A stretch of DNA of 64,000 nucleotides, from contig NZ_JAHOOZ010000001.1 of the NCBI RefSeq assembly GCF_019075875.1, forward strand, positions 1,116,001-1,180,000, read 5' to 3'. The notes under the pieces are model-generated. The model was not told where the DNA came from. It saw nothing but the letters and a program-made list of their open reading frames with translations, and searched no databases. Source of the stretch: Novosphingobium sp. G106 (GTDB lineage Bacteria > Pseudomonadota > Alphaproteobacteria > Sphingomonadales > Sphingomonadaceae). Below, piece by piece: positions 18,707 through 28,426 of this stretch. Position numbers and translations under genes: made by a program. The stretch's first letter is position 1. Every line of letters begins with the position of its first letter.

Positions 18707-19489
18707 TCAGTCGCGGCCGATCGCCCGGCGGATCGCGGTCTCGACCGGAACGTGGCTTCCGTCCTGGCGTTCGAGCGCCATAGGCAAGGTAGGAAGCAGC
18801 GGCGGCTGCGCGAGGAAACGCGGCTGTCCGTTGCGATTCGGCTGACCGGCATGGACGAGGAAGGGGTGACAGAGATAAACCGTCCCCGCCTTTCCCGTCG
18901 CCAGCGCTTCGGGCCGTTTGGCCGATCCGGCGAAATCGTCCTCGGCCAGATCGCGCAGCGACAGCCCTTCGTCGCCGGCAGGGGCGAGGCGCCGCGCGAT
19001 GTCGATATGCGAGCCCACGCGCAGGCGGGTCGGTGCGTCGAGCTCGTCGATGTCCGAGAAGAGGAACAGCATCAGCAGGGCACGGCCGCGGCTCGCGACG
19101 TTGAGGCGCCATTCCATGAAATCGGGATTGTCCGCGCCGAAGCTAGCGTCGACATGCCAGCCGTCGTCGCCGGGCGGCTCGGGTGACGGAAAGCGGACCA
19201 CGAAAGTGCCCAATGCGGCCGGCGGTTGCCAGCCGCCGGGACCGACCAGCCGGTCGAACGCGGCATGCAGCGGCGGCGTGTTCGCTGCCACACGGAACGG
19301 AGCTTGCGCATAGTGGCCGAGCCGGACGACGGGGCGGGTCCAGCCGGCGGAATCCGCGGGGTCGAGTTCCATGTCGCGCCAGAGAATCGTCCGCGCTTCC
19401 GCCGCCAGTTCGGCCGGAAAGGTGTTGTCGATCCGCACGAAACCATCCGTGATGAAGGCTTCGACCTGATCGTCGGCAAGGTGGGTCAT
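18707..19489 (-). CDS. Phytanoyl-CoA dioxygenase (PhyH) family protein
   Basis: A 260-aa putative Fe(II)/2-oxoglutarate-dependent oxygenase. The iron-binding facial triad is visible as WHVDASF (H112, D114) and a distal His in CHPFLVHAG (H213), with a plausible 2-oxoglutarate Arg in the following PRF. Substrate is unknown. The start overlaps the stop of the Lrp-type regulator gene by 4 bp, so it is in that regulator's transcript. With the divergent LysE-type exporter this suggests an amino-acid-related substrate (inference). The module separates trpC from moaC. Confidence 0.75.
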   Translation of the reverse strand: MTHLADDQVEAFITDGFVRIDNTFPAELAAEARTILWRDMELDPADSAGWTRPVVRLGHYAQAPFRVAANTPPLHAAFDRLVGPGGWQPPAALGTFVVRFPSPEPPGDDGWHVDASFGADNPDFMEWRLNVASRGRALLMLFLFSDIDELDAPTRLRVGSHIDIARRLAPAGDEGLSLRDLAEDDFAGSAKRPEALATGKAGTVYLCHPFLVHAGQPNRNGQPRFLAQPPLLPTLPMALERQDGSHVPVETAIRRAIGRD

Positions 19490-19929
19490 GCGCGCTCGTC
19501 CTTGGGCGATTCCAGCACCATGTAGGAGGTGATCGTGCTGACCTGGGGCAGGGCACCGAGCACTTCGGTGTGGAAATGCTTGTAGCTGGCGAGGTCGGCG
19601 ACTTCGACGCGCAGGATATATTCGATCGAGCCGGTGACGTTGTGGCACTCGCGCACGTCGGGCGAGGCGGCGATGGCCTGCTCGAAGGAGCGTTGCTGGT
19701 CCATCGTGTGGCGCGAGAGGCCGACGGTGACATAGACCGTAAGGCCGCCGCCCGTCGCAATGGGATCGAGGACTGCGCGATAGCCGCGGATCGTCCCGTT
19801 ACGCTCGAGTTCCTGGACGCGCCGCGAGCAGGCCGAGGGCGACAGGCCGACTCGCTCGGCCAGATCGACGTTGCTCACGCGGCCATCGCGCGAAAGCTCG
19901 CGCAATATTTTTCCGTCGATAGCATCCAT
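19486..19929 (-). CDS. Lrp/AsnC family transcriptional regulator
   Basis: A 147-aa regulator. The N-terminal helix-turn-helix reads MDAIDGKILRELSRDGR, then NVDLAERVGLSPSACSRRVQ. The C-terminal RAM/AsnC effector domain (about residues 65-140) ends with ITSYMVLES. It is divergent from the LysE-family exporter gene across an 82-bp region, a common Lrp/LysE arrangement in which the regulator senses an amino acid and controls its export. An exact palindrome TACGCGCGTA (19971-19980) lies in that region and is a possible operator. The regulator gene overlaps the downstream PhyH gene. Confidence 0.88.
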   Translation of the reverse strand: MDAIDGKILRELSRDGRVSNVDLAERVGLSPSACSRRVQELERNGTIRGYRAVLDPIATGGGLTVYVTVGLSRHTMDQQRSFEQAIAASPDVRECHNVTGSIEYILRVEVADLASYKHFHTEVLGALPQVSTITSYMVLESPKDERA

Positions 19930-20011
19930 TGTGGTGAAACCTTGTGTCTTGGCGGCGATGAATGCTCCATTACGCGCGTACATTGCGCCTGTCATCGCGT
20001 AGTATTGCGTC

Positions 20012-20632
20012 ATGCTTTCCGCCGAGACCCTTCTGGCCCTGGCCGCCTTCGCTTTCGTGTCTTCGATCACGCCGGGGCCGAACAACCTGATGCTGATGGC
20101 GTCGGGGACCAATTTCGGTCTCGCGCGGACCGTGCCGCATATGCTGGGCGTCGGCATCGGCTTCATGCTGATGATCTTCCTGGTCGGCGCAGGGCTCGGC
20201 GGGGTGTTCGCGCTCGTGCCTGGCTCGATGCTTGCGCTCAAGGTCGCGAGCACGGTCTATCTGCTCTACCTAGCTTACAAGATCGCAACGTCGGCGGCGC
20301 CGCGCATTGATGACGATGCCAGCGGTTCGCGGCCTTTCACGTTCCTGCAAGCAGCGGCTTTCCAGTGGGTGAACCCGAAGGCCTGGACCATGGCGCTGAC
20401 CGCGGCCGCGGTTTACTTGCCTAAGGACGACCGCTGGCTCGCGGTCGCGGTCGTCGCCGTGGTGTTCGGCCTGGTCAATATCCCATCCGTCACCGTCTGG
20501 GCGGCCGCCGGGGTGCAATTGCGCCGCCTGCTGCACCGTCCGCAGGCCTACCGTGCGTTCAACATCGCTGCAGCGCTGCTGCTGGTCGCATCGCTCTATC
20601 CGGTGCTGCTGCCGAGCGGCGCAGCGCACTAG
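20012..20632 (+). CDS. LysE/RhtB family amino-acid exporter
   Basis: A 206-aa inner-membrane protein with about six hydrophobic helices. It has the LysE/RhtB family start ([16 protein letters not shown], with the conserved TPGPNN motif) and the later FQWVNPKAW motif. Family members export amino acids such as lysine, arginine, threonine or homoserine by proton exchange; the substrate here is not readable. Control by the divergent Lrp-type regulator is likely. The stop codon overlaps the stop of convergent trpC (CTAG). Confidence 0.9.
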   Translation: MLSAETLLALAAFAFVSSITPGPNNLMLMASGTNFGLARTVPHMLGVGIGFMLMIFLVGAGLGGVFALVPGSMLALKVASTVYLLYLAYKIATSAAPRIDDDASGSRPFTFLQAAAFQWVNPKAWTMALTAAAVYLPKDDRWLAVAVVAVVFGLVNIPSVTVWAAAGVQLRRLLHRPQAYRAFNIAAALLLVASLYPVLLPSGAAH

Positions 20633-21417
20633 CCGGCGAGAAGGGCCTTCGTTGCGGCAGTGACGTCGGCCTGCCGCATAAGGCTTTCGCCGACCAGGAA
20701 CGACCGCACCCCGCAGCCTGAAAGTCGGGTGAGATCCGCGTGTGCGTTGATCCCGCTTTCGCTGACCAGCAGGGTGCCTTCGGGCATCAGCGGAGCGAGT
20801 CGTTCGGTCACGCTGATGTCGGTGACGAAGCGCTTGAGATCGCGATTGTTCACACCGATCAGGCGTGATTTCAAACTCGCTGCACGCATAACTTCATCTT
20901 GATTGTGAACTTCGACGAGTACGTCCATGCCGCGTTCGAGCGCTGCCGCTTCGATCTCGTGCATCTGCACGTCGTCGAGCGCGGCGACGATGATCAGGAT
21001 CGCGTCGGCACCGATCGCGCGGGCCTCGGCGACCTGCCAGGGATCGACCATGAAGTCCTTGCGCAGCACGGGCAGATCGCAGGCGGCACGCGCGGCGATC
21101 AGATAGTCCTCATGCCCCTGGAAATAAGGTGCATCGGTCAGGACCGAGAGGCAAGCTGCGCCGCCAGCCTGGTAGGCGCGGGCATGATCGGCCGGTTGGA
21201 AATCCTTTCGGATCAATCCCTTGGATGGAGAAGCTTTCTTGATTTCTGCGATCAAGCCGAAGCCGGCCGCGGCCTTGGCGGCCAGCGCCGCCCGGAAACC
21301 GCGCGGCGCAGTCTGGGCCGCGGCGCGCGCGTCGAGCTCGGCCAAGCTTGTGGCCTGCTTGCGGGCGGCGACTTCGACGCGCTTTGTGTCGCAGATCTCG
21401 GTGAGTTTGTCTGTCAT
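20629..21417 (-). CDS. trpC: Indole-3-glycerol phosphate synthase
   Basis: Closes the indole ring in tryptophan synthesis, converting CdRP to indole-3-glycerol phosphate. The 262-aa TIM-barrel protein has the family motifs [12 protein letters not shown] (substrate-binding Lys, Ser) and [11 protein letters not shown] (catalytic Lys). Also present are [16 protein letters not shown] and VSESGI. The start overlaps the trpD stop (ATGA), so trpG-trpD-trpC read as one unit. It ends head-on against the LysE gene, where the usual neighbour moaC has been displaced. Confidence 0.97.
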   Translation of the reverse strand: MTDKLTEICDTKRVEVAARKQATSLAELDARAAAQTAPRGFRAALAAKAAAGFGLIAEIKKASPSKGLIRKDFQPADHARAYQAGGAACLSVLTDAPYFQGHEDYLIAARAACDLPVLRKDFMVDPWQVAEARAIGADAILIIVAALDDVQMHEIEAAALERGMDVLVEVHNQDEVMRAASLKSRLIGVNNRDLKRFVTDISVTERLAPLMPEGTLLVSESGINAHADLTRLSGCGVRSFLVGESLMRQADVTAATKALLAG

Positions 21418-22406
21418 TTCAGCGAGGCGATCCAGCAGTCCAGCAGCGACTTTGCAAGCCCCTTGTCGAGCGCTTCGGCGGCTTCCTCGACGCCCGAGCG
21501 CCAGTCGGAGACTTCGCCCGCCACGATCAGCGCGCCAGCGGCATTGAGCAGCACGGCGTCGCGATAGGCGCCGGGCTCGCCCAGTAGCAGGCGGCGCAGG
21601 GCTTCGGCGTTGTGCTGGGGATCGCCGCCGCGGATCGCCTCGATCGGAGCCGAAGCGAGGCCCGCGTCGGTCGCGGCCACGCGCTGCATAGTGAAGCCTT
21701 CGGGGCCGACCACGGCCACTTCGTTTCCGCCGGCGAGGCTCAATTCGTCCAACCCCTCGTCGCCCGAGACGACGAAGCTGCGCTCGGTGCCGAGCCGGGC
21801 GAGCGCCTCGGCATAGATCGGCACATAGGCGGGGCGGGCGATGCCGACGAGCTGGCGGGCGGCGCCGGCAGGGTTGGCCAGCGGTCCCATCAGGTTGAAG
21901 ATCGTGCGCCGGCCCAGGCTTTTGCGGATCGGCATGATCCGGCCCATCGCCGGATGGTGCTTGCCGGCGAAGAGGAAGCAGATGCCGAAATCGCCAAGCG
22001 TCGCCTCGGCGGTCTCGGCTGCGCGGTCGAGGTTCAGGCCCAGCGCTTCGAGCGTGTCTGCTGCGCCGGCTTTGGACGAGGCGGCGCGGTTGCCGTGCTT
22101 GGCCACGGGCACACCGCAGGCCGCGACGACCAGCGCCACGGCGGTCGAGACGTTGAGCGTATGATGCCCGTCGCCGCCCGTGCCGCAGACGTCGATGGAA
22201 TTCGCCGGCGCCGCAATCGGGATCATCCGCGCGCGCATCGCCCGCGCGGCTCCGGCGATCTCGCTGGCGGTCTCGCCGCGGTCGGACAGTGCGACGAGGA
22301 AGCGGGCGATCTCCTCGTCGGCGACCTGGCCGTCGAGCATCGCCGCGAAAGCTGCTTCCGCTTCGTCCTCGGCGAGCGGCGTGGCGACGTCGGGCAGCGC
22401 GGTCAT
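21414..22406 (-). CDS. trpD: Anthranilate phosphoribosyltransferase
   Basis: Transfers the phosphoribosyl group of PRPP to anthranilate, the second committed step of tryptophan synthesis. The 330-aa product shows the PRPP-binding [18 protein letters not shown] segment, the [17 protein letters not shown] motif and the [11 protein letters not shown] region. All are diagnostic of TrpD. It overlaps trpG upstream and trpC downstream by 4 bp each. Confidence 0.97.
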   Translation of the reverse strand: MTALPDVATPLAEDEAEAAFAAMLDGQVADEEIARFLVALSDRGETASEIAGAARAMRARMIPIAAPANSIDVCGTGGDGHHTLNVSTAVALVVAACGVPVAKHGNRAASSKAGAADTLEALGLNLDRAAETAEATLGDFGICFLFAGKHHPAMGRIMPIRKSLGRRTIFNLMGPLANPAGAARQLVGIARPAYVPIYAEALARLGTERSFVVSGDEGLDELSLAGGNEVAVVGPEGFTMQRVAATDAGLASAPIEAIRGGDPQHNAEALRRLLLGEPGAYRDAVLLNAAGALIVAGEVSDWRSGVEEAAEALDKGLAKSLLDCWIASLK

Positions 22407-22987
22407 GCCGGCAGGCGCGTGTTTATCCCGCAGAGCGCGAGGAAGTTCGCGAGCAGGGCGTGGCCATGCTCGGTGGCGATGGACTCAGGATGGAATTGGA
22501 CGCCGTGGATCGGCAGGCTCGCGTGACGGAAGCCCATGACATGGCCGTCGTCCGAGCGGGCGTTGACCACCAGGTCCGCCGGGATGTCTTCGACGATCAG
22601 CGAGTGATAGCGCGTTGCCGTGAAAGGCGAGGGCAGGCCGGCAAAGACGCCGCTGCCGTCATGCGTCACGGGCGAGGTCTTCCCGTGCATCAGCCCGCCG
22701 CGCACGACTTGGCCGCCGAAATGCTGGCCGATCGACTGGTGGCCGAGGCAGACACCGAGCAGCGGCTTCCCGGCATCGGCGGCGGCTGCGACGAGATCGA
22801 GGCTGATCCCGGCCTCGTTGGGCGTGCAGGGCCCCGGCGAGATCAGAAAGCCCTGCGCCCCGGTCGAGATCGCCTGACCCGCTGACAGGGCATCGTTGCG
22901 CACGACGTCGACCTCGGCGCCCAGTTCCATCAGGTAATGGACGAGGTTCCAAGTGAAGCTATCGTAGTTGTCGATGACGAGGATCAT
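22403..22987 (-). CDS. trpG: Anthranilate synthase component II (glutamine amidotransferase)
   Basis: Class I glutamine amidotransferase that supplies ammonia to TrpE. The 194-aa product starts with [18 protein letters not shown] and has the catalytic Cys in [11 protein letters not shown] and the His-Glu pair in GVQFHPES. The same subunit may serve p-aminobenzoate synthase. It is the first gene of trpGDC; trpE lies about 1.7 kb upstream, separated by three unrelated genes. Confidence 0.95.
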   Translation of the reverse strand: MILVIDNYDSFTWNLVHYLMELGAEVDVVRNDALSAGQAISTGAQGFLISPGPCTPNEAGISLDLVAAAADAGKPLLGVCLGHQSIGQHFGGQVVRGGLMHGKTSPVTHDGSGVFAGLPSPFTATRYHSLIVEDIPADLVVNARSDDGHVMGFRHASLPIHGVQFHPESIATEHGHALLANFLALCGINTRLPA

Positions 22988-23040
22988 GCGCGGGCCCTAG
23001 CGGAACGGGATAAAAAGGGAAGGCTCCCCGTAAGATGGGA

Positions 23041-23595
23041 TCAGCGCTCGCGAAGGGAAGCCTCGGCGATGGCGCGGTGCAGGCCGTCGACCACGTCCGT
23101 CCCGACCTGCGCCTTGGGCACGATGTAGAACAGGTTGTCGGCGATGTAGAGCAGTAGCACGGCTTCGTTCTCGCGCCACCCGCGCAGCGCCGCCCAGGGA
23201 TAGCGCGAGTCCGAATGGATGGTCGTATGGCGGATGCCCTCGGCGCCGAATTCCCACTCGACCGGACCGGCGAGGTCGGCGCGCTGGGCGAGCGAGCGCT
23301 GCGCCAGCTTGCGGAAGATCAGCGGCCGGACGAGCACGGCGAGCAGCAGCAGAAGCGCGGCGAGAGCCAGCGCGCCTTCGAGCATCAGAGTCAGCGGGCG
23401 CGAAGTCAGCGATTGGCGCGCCAACGGCGAAATCGCCAGGAGTAGGACAAGCAGTGCCGTGACGAGAACGGCGGCCAGGACCAGCGGCCGGATCGCGGCG
23501 CGTCTGGCATTGAGGCGGAATGCCTCCACCAGATCGCTCTCGCCGAGCGTTACCGTGAAGCGTGTATTGCCCGAATTGCCGCTGCCCTCCGTCAT
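23041..23595 (-). CDS. YcxB-like family membrane protein
   Basis: A 184-aa protein with two adjacent hydrophobic helices (about residues 35-58 and 70-92). A C-terminal cytoplasmic domain follows, whose pattern (WEFGAEGIRHTT, then YPWAALRGWRENE and LFYIVPKAQV) resembles the YcxB-like domain. Function is unknown. It stands between trpG and the Phd-type gene and is codirectional with the trp genes. Its own ribosome site is weak. Confidence 0.6.
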   Translation of the reverse strand: MTEGSGNSGNTRFTVTLGESDLVEAFRLNARRAAIRPLVLAAVLVTALLVLLLAISPLARQSLTSRPLTLMLEGALALAALLLLLAVLVRPLIFRKLAQRSLAQRADLAGPVEWEFGAEGIRHTTIHSDSRYPWAALRGWRENEAVLLLYIADNLFYIVPKAQVGTDVVDGLHRAIAEASLRER

Positions 23596-23706
23596 GATCC
23601 GACTCTAGCGCTACTCTTCGAGAGCCGTAACCCACCCCGCAGAAATACGAGAATGGCAACAATCGGCCGATACGATAGACTGCTGCGGCCGAAGACCGGG
23701 GGCGCG

Positions 23707-23925
23707 ATGAAGACCAGGACCGTTACCGCGACAGAAGCGAACCGTTCCTTTTCCAAACTCCTGCGCGCCGTCGAACGCGGCGAGCGCGTGGAAATCACCT
23801 CGCATGGCCGCGTGGTGGCGATCATCGCGCCGGCCGAGACCGAAGCCTCGCGCGAGACGCGGGTCAAGGCGATCGAAAAGCTGAAGAAGCGCTGGGCGAA
23901 AGTAGAAGCCTCGGCCGCGGGATAG
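23707..23925 (+). CDS. Phd/YefM family antitoxin, apparently without a toxin
   Basis: A 72-aa protein with the typical Phd/YefM N-terminal DNA-binding and dimerisation pattern TVTATEANRSFSKLLRAVE, then GERVEITSHGRVVAII. A charged C-terminal tail would normally wrap the toxin. The ATG at 23707 gives the standard start; an upstream start at 23653 adds 18 residues not seen in the family. The next gene is on the opposite strand and no PIN, RelE or Doc-like frame follows. It therefore looks like an orphan antitoxin or stand-alone regulator. Confidence 0.8.
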   Translation: MKTRTVTATEANRSFSKLLRAVERGERVEITSHGRVVAIIAPAETEASRETRVKAIEKLKKRWAKVEASAAG

Positions 23926-23931
23926 CTTCGC

Positions 23932-24702
23932 TCAGTCGAACCCGGCGCGCGTGTCGATGAGGGGTTGCACCGGGACCTTTATCGAACCCGAATAGGGCCG
24001 GTCGAGGTCGAGGATCAGCGTCATCGCCAGCGTGAGCAGCAGGAACAGGATCGACGACACGACCAGATGGCGGCGATCGCCTTTGCGGCCCAGTACATAG
24101 CCGACAATGCCCGCGGACATGATCGCATAGAGGCTGAGCACATCGAGCACGCGTCCGGGAATGCGGGCCTGTCGCTCCGCCTTGCGGGTGGCGGCGGCAT
24201 CGAACATCTCGGTCATGGCCGTGATAGTCGTCACGGCGACCGGCGGCTGTGCTTGCGGCAGGGCGGTGCGCAGCCGCTGCCAGATCAGGGCCTGCGCCGA
24301 TGCGGTCTCGCGTTCCACCTGCCGGCGGTCGTCGGCTTCGGGCAGGCGCAGGCGCACATCGGTGTAGCTGCGGATCGCATCGCGCAGCGCCTGGCCTTCG
24401 GTTCCTTCGATCAACCCCGCGCGCAGCCACGCCGTGCCGATCGCGTTGGCCTCCTGGATGACGGCGACGCGGCGGCTGTCATAGCGACTGACCGCCAGCG
24501 AGAAGGTGAAGGCGATGAGCAGGCCGAGGAGCGCGAGGTTGGCCGAAAGTAGGTAGCCGTCGGACTGGGTCTCGCTAGCCTGGGCGTCGAGCCGGTGACG
24601 CAACAGGCCGCCCAGCAGCGATGCGCCGAGCAGCAGGAGGAAGAAGACGCTGCCGATGGCCCAGAGCGGAAACGATCTCAGAGCATGTTCGAGCGATGCC
24701 AT
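23932..24702 (-). CDS. DUF4239 (bestrophin-like) membrane protein
   Basis: A 256-aa protein with about four membrane helices: two at the N-terminus (around residues 12-35 and 50-70) and two near the C-terminus (about 190-235). Motifs LLIAFTFSLAVSRYDSRR, EANAIGTAWLRA and the terminal DLDRPYSG are characteristic of the DUF4239/bestrophin-like family. Its role is not established, though ion conductance has been suggested for relatives. It lies directly downstream of trpE on the same strand and may be read through from it. Confidence 0.78.
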   Translation of the reverse strand: MASLEHALRSFPLWAIGSVFFLLLLGASLLGGLLRHRLDAQASETQSDGYLLSANLALLGLLIAFTFSLAVSRYDSRRVAVIQEANAIGTAWLRAGLIEGTEGQALRDAIRSYTDVRLRLPEADDRRQVERETASAQALIWQRLRTALPQAQPPVAVTTITAMTEMFDAAATRKAERQARIPGRVLDVLSLYAIMSAGIVGYVLGRKGDRRHLVVSSILFLLLTLAMTLILDLDRPYSGSIKVPVQPLIDTRAGFD

Positions 24703-24732
24703 TGCGTTCCCCTTGCAATGTTTCCCCGACTA

Positions 24733-26250
24733 CTACTGCCCGAAACCGGCCTCGCTCGCCACTCGTACCGCTTCCTTGGCTGCGTCGAACAGCGCAGCGG
24801 CCTTGTTCTCGCATTCGCGCTGTTCGTACTCGGGGACCGAATCCGCGACGATGCCAGCGCCGGCCTGGACGTGGAGCGTGCCGTCCTTGACGATGCCGGT
24901 GCGCAGGACGATGCAACTGTCGACCGAACCGTCGGGCGAGAAATAGCCGACGCCGCCGGCATAGGCACCGCGCGTCTCGGGCTCGAGCTCGGCAATGATC
25001 TCGCAGGCGTGGACCTTGGGCGCGCCGCTGACCGTGCCTGCAGGGAAGCCCGCGAAGACCGCGTCGATCGCATCGTGCTTGGCCGCATCGAGCCGCCCCT
25101 CGACGTTCGAGACGATGTGCATGACGCGGCTGTAGCGTTCGATCGTGTAGCTCTCGGTCACGCGGACCGAGCCCGCCGTGGCGACGCGGCCGACGTCGTT
25201 GCGGCCAAGGTCGAGCAGCATCAGGTGCTCGGCACGCTCCTTGGGATCGGCGAGCAGGCTGACTTCGTTCTCCTGGTCTTCTTCGGGCGTCTTGCCGCGC
25301 GGGCGTGTGCCGGCGATCGGGCGGATCGTGACGTCGCCGTCGCGCACACGCACCAGGATCTCGGGGCTGGAACCGACCGCCGCGAAGCCGGGCAGGTCGA
25401 GGAAATAGAGGAAGGGCGAGGGGTTGATCCGGCGCAGCGCGCGGTAGAGCGCGAGCGGCGGCAAGGTGAACGGCGTGGTGAAGCGCTGGGCGAGCACGAC
25501 CTGGAAGATGTCGCCGGCCTCGATGTATTCCTTCGCACGCAGCACCATCCGGGCGTAGTTCTCGGCCGGCATCATCGGCGTGAGCACGGGCTCGGGCAGC
25601 GTCGCGTCGGCGATCACCGCGGGGGCGGCGCTGGCGAGGCGGTGCAGCGCGGCGTCGATCCGCTCCTGCGCCCCCTCCAGCGCGCGCTCGGGCGCCAGGT
25701 CGGACGGCCAGACCGGCGCGACGCAGAACAGCGCCTCGCTCAGACGGTCGAACACCAGGATCAGCGTCGGACGGACGAACAACATGTCGGGCAGCTCGAG
25801 GCTGCTCTGCGGCGCGCGCGGCAGCTTCTCGACCAGGCCGATCGTCTCGTAGCCGAAATAGCCGACCAGGCAGGCGAGCGCGGGCGGCAGTGCCGCCGGC
25901 ACGTCCATGTGGCAGCTTTCGACCAGCGCCCGCAGCTCGTCCAGGCTGTCCCCGGCGAGCGGGGCGAAGGCCTCGCGGTCGGCGCGCCACTGCCGATTGA
26001 TCTCGCAGCCGTGGCCCACCGCGCGGAACACGAGGTCGGGATCGAGCCCGAGCAGGCTGTAGCGGCCGCGGACTTCGCCGCCTTCGACCGATTCCAGCAG
26101 GAAGTCGCCGCGGCCCGGCTCGATCAACTTGACCGCGGCACCGACCGGGGTCTCGGTATCGGCGATCAGCCGGCGCCAGACGAGCGCGGGGTGCCCTTCG
26201 GCGAGCGCGCCGTTCGCGGCTTCCCAGTTTTCGAGCAGGCCCGTCGACAT
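24733..26250 (-). CDS. trpE: Anthranilate synthase component I
   Basis: Converts chorismate to anthranilate with ammonia from TrpG. The 505-aa product has the N-terminal tryptophan-sensing region, including the feedback-site LLES motif in DFLLESVEGG. The chorismate-binding core shows IAGTRPRGKTPEED, LDLGRNDVGRV, FAGFPAGTVSGAPKV and GAYAGGVGYF. I chose ATG 26250; a TTG at 26262 would overlap the ppiD stop by 4 bp and add four residues. Placement directly behind ppiD is common in sphingomonads. Confidence 0.96.
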   Translation of the reverse strand: MSTGLLENWEAANGALAEGHPALVWRRLIADTETPVGAAVKLIEPGRGDFLLESVEGGEVRGRYSLLGLDPDLVFRAVGHGCEINRQWRADREAFAPLAGDSLDELRALVESCHMDVPAALPPALACLVGYFGYETIGLVEKLPRAPQSSLELPDMLFVRPTLILVFDRLSEALFCVAPVWPSDLAPERALEGAQERIDAALHRLASAAPAVIADATLPEPVLTPMMPAENYARMVLRAKEYIEAGDIFQVVLAQRFTTPFTLPPLALYRALRRINPSPFLYFLDLPGFAAVGSSPEILVRVRDGDVTIRPIAGTRPRGKTPEEDQENEVSLLADPKERAEHLMLLDLGRNDVGRVATAGSVRVTESYTIERYSRVMHIVSNVEGRLDAAKHDAIDAVFAGFPAGTVSGAPKVHACEIIAELEPETRGAYAGGVGYFSPDGSVDSCIVLRTGIVKDGTLHVQAGAGIVADSVPEYEQRECENKAAALFDAAKEAVRVASEAGFGQ

Positions 26251-26258
26251 GGCTGGGT

Positions 26259-28190
26259 TCAATTGCCCGCGAGCTTGTCGCGGACGGCCTTGATCGCCTT
26301 GTCGTTGCGCTCGACCTTCACTTCGGCGCGGATCGCACGGCGCAGGCCGTCGGCATATTCGTTGCCGGCGAGCTGGCCGAGCTCGCGCTCGGCATCGGCG
26401 ATGAAGGGATCGTTGGCGGCCACCGGCGGCGTGACGATGTCCTTGAGCGAGACCACGAACCAGCCGCGATTGCCTGGTGCGGGCAGGATCTTGGTCGTGC
26501 CCTTGGCCATCGAGAACAGCAGCAGCAGCGGCGGCGCCGGGCGCTGTCCGCTGGCGGCGAGCTGCTCGCGGTTCATGTCGACCGGCTGTACCGGCGGGAT
26601 CGCGAGCTTCAGCGAGGCCACGGCCTGGGCGAGCGGGACGCCCTTGCGCGTTTCGGCGAGCAGCTTGTCGGCCGCAGCCTTGGCCGCCTGCGCGCCCTTG
26701 TCGTTCAGATAGACGGCCTGCACGTCCTGCTTGATCTCGGCCAGCGGGGCGGGGGCGGAGACCGCGATCTCGCCGACGTCGAAGATCACGAAGGTCTTGT
26801 TCGGCTCGAACTCGGCGACCTGCGGTTCGCCTTCCTTCTCCATCGCGAAGGAGGCCGAAGTGATCCGGCCAATCACCGGCGGCAGCGGCGCGTCGGGGTG
26901 CTCGTAACCCTTGCCGTTCGAGGTGATCGCGGGCGTCGTTTCGATCGTGATGCCCAGTTCCTTGGCGGCGTCGGCGAGGTTGCCGCCCTTGTCGAACTCG
27001 TCCTCCAGTCGCGCCGTGAGATCGCCGAGCGCGCTGCGGCGTTTGGCCGCGGTCAACTGCGTGACGATCTCGCCGCGGACCTGGTCGAGCGTGCGTTCGG
27101 GACGCTTGTCGATGCCGTCGACGTGGATCAGGTGCCAGCCGATCGGGCTGCGCGCCGGCGCCGTGAGCGCGCCCTGGGCGGCGGCGAAAGCGGCGTCTGC
27201 GACGGCCGGGCTGGCGCTGGCGGAGAGGCCGGCCTTGTCGGTAGCGGGCAGCTTGGTCGCCGAGAGGCCCTTTTCCGAGGCGGCCGCTTCCAGGCTCTTG
27301 CCCTTGGTCACTTCGGCGGCAACCGCGCGGGCGGCGGCTTCGGTGGGAACGACGAGCTGGGTCAGCCGGCGGGTTTCGCTGGCTGCATACTGCGCCTTGT
27401 TGCTGTTGTAGGCTGCGGCGATCTCGGCATCGCTGGGCGCGGCGAGGTTCTTGAGCGCCTCGTCGCCGAAGGTCGCATAGCGGATCGTGCGGCGTTCGGG
27501 CCGGACGAACTGGTTGCGGTGCGCGGCGTAGTAGGCCGAGAGTTCCTGGTCCGTCGGCGGCGTCTTGGGTGCGAATAGCGATGCGGGGAGCAGCGCGATG
27601 GCGCCGCTACGCTTCTCGCGCAGCAGCGCGGCATAATGGACCGCCAGCTCGCGCGGAACCGTCGAGCCGTAGCTGGCGGGTTCCAGGATCTGGCGCGCGA
27701 CCAGCCCCTGGCCGAGATCGGTGCGTACCAGCGCATCTGTAAGGCCGCGCTGGGCAAGCGCTTGGCGGTAGGCCGCTTCGCTGAACTTGCCGTCCAGCCC
27801 GCGGAAGGCGACGATCTTGGTGATCTCGCTGTCGATCAGCCGGTCGCTGGCGACGATGCCGTGGTCCTGGCCGAACACCGAGACCGCGAGGCGGTCGACC
27901 ATGGAATCGAGGACTTTTTCCAGCCCTCCCGCCGCCAACATGTCCTTCATCGTTGCACGCGGGTTCTTCTGCTTCAAATTCTCCAGCGCGTTGCTTGCCG
28001 CCTGACTGAGTTCAGTTCCCTTGATCGCCTGGCCGCCGACTTTGGCCACCCGGTCGCCGCCGCCGATGCCGGTCATGTTGAGCCCGGCGATATCGCCGGC
28101 CGCGAAACCGAAAGCGATGACTCCCAGGAACAGTATCGCGAAGAGCGCACCGAACTTGGAAGAGAGGAATTTCCGGAAGAGCTGCAGCAT
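26259..28190 (-). CDS. ppiD: Peptidylprolyl isomerase, PpiD/SurA-type periplasmic chaperone
   Basis: A 643-aa membrane-anchored foldase. A short cytoplasmic start and one hydrophobic helix (about residues 12-30) are followed by a SurA-like N-terminal chaperone region. Parvulin-type segments come next (APARSPIGWHLIHVDGI is the readable rotamase core), then a long C-terminal region. Length and the single N-terminal anchor match PpiD rather than SurA. It helps outer-membrane and secreted proteins leave the Sec translocon (family knowledge). It is the first gene of the minus-strand run to trpE and is divergent from tpiA. Confidence 0.88.
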   Translation of the reverse strand: MLQLFRKFLSSKFGALFAILFLGVIAFGFAAGDIAGLNMTGIGGGDRVAKVGGQAIKGTELSQAASNALENLKQKNPRATMKDMLAAGGLEKVLDSMVDRLAVSVFGQDHGIVASDRLIDSEITKIVAFRGLDGKFSEAAYRQALAQRGLTDALVRTDLGQGLVARQILEPASYGSTVPRELAVHYAALLREKRSGAIALLPASLFAPKTPPTDQELSAYYAAHRNQFVRPERRTIRYATFGDEALKNLAAPSDAEIAAAYNSNKAQYAASETRRLTQLVVPTEAAARAVAAEVTKGKSLEAAASEKGLSATKLPATDKAGLSASASPAVADAAFAAAQGALTAPARSPIGWHLIHVDGIDKRPERTLDQVRGEIVTQLTAAKRRSALGDLTARLEDEFDKGGNLADAAKELGITIETTPAITSNGKGYEHPDAPLPPVIGRITSASFAMEKEGEPQVAEFEPNKTFVIFDVGEIAVSAPAPLAEIKQDVQAVYLNDKGAQAAKAAADKLLAETRKGVPLAQAVASLKLAIPPVQPVDMNREQLAASGQRPAPPLLLLFSMAKGTTKILPAPGNRGWFVVSLKDIVTPPVAANDPFIADAERELGQLAGNEYADGLRRAIRAEVKVERNDKAIKAVRDKLAGN

Positions 28191-28342
28191 GGAGTAGACC
28201 GCTTGTGAAGTGCGCCCGGACGCGTCGTCTCGGGCGGGGTTGGCAGCCTTTAGGAGGCAATCCGTTTTCCCGCAATGGTCGCGCGGGTTATAGGGTGGGG
28301 GCAGATTGGGGCTTGGGGTTCACAGGATAGGGGCTAAGGGTT

Positions 28343-28370
28343 TTGACAATGGCGAGGTCGCTGGAATAGC
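28343..28370 (+). promoter_or_regulatory. Possible sigma-70 promoter of tpiA
   Basis: A perfect -35 hexamer TTGACA (28343-28348) is followed at 16-17 bases by a weak -10 (AATAGC/ATAGCA). It lies about 60 bases before the tpiA start in the 236-bp divergent region between ppiD and tpiA, which otherwise holds only GC-rich sequence. Confidence 0.35.
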
Positions 28371-28426
28371 AGCGCGCCAAGACAAGCGGCCGGTCAGGGG
28401 ATTCGGCCTGCAATTGAGGGCTTTTG

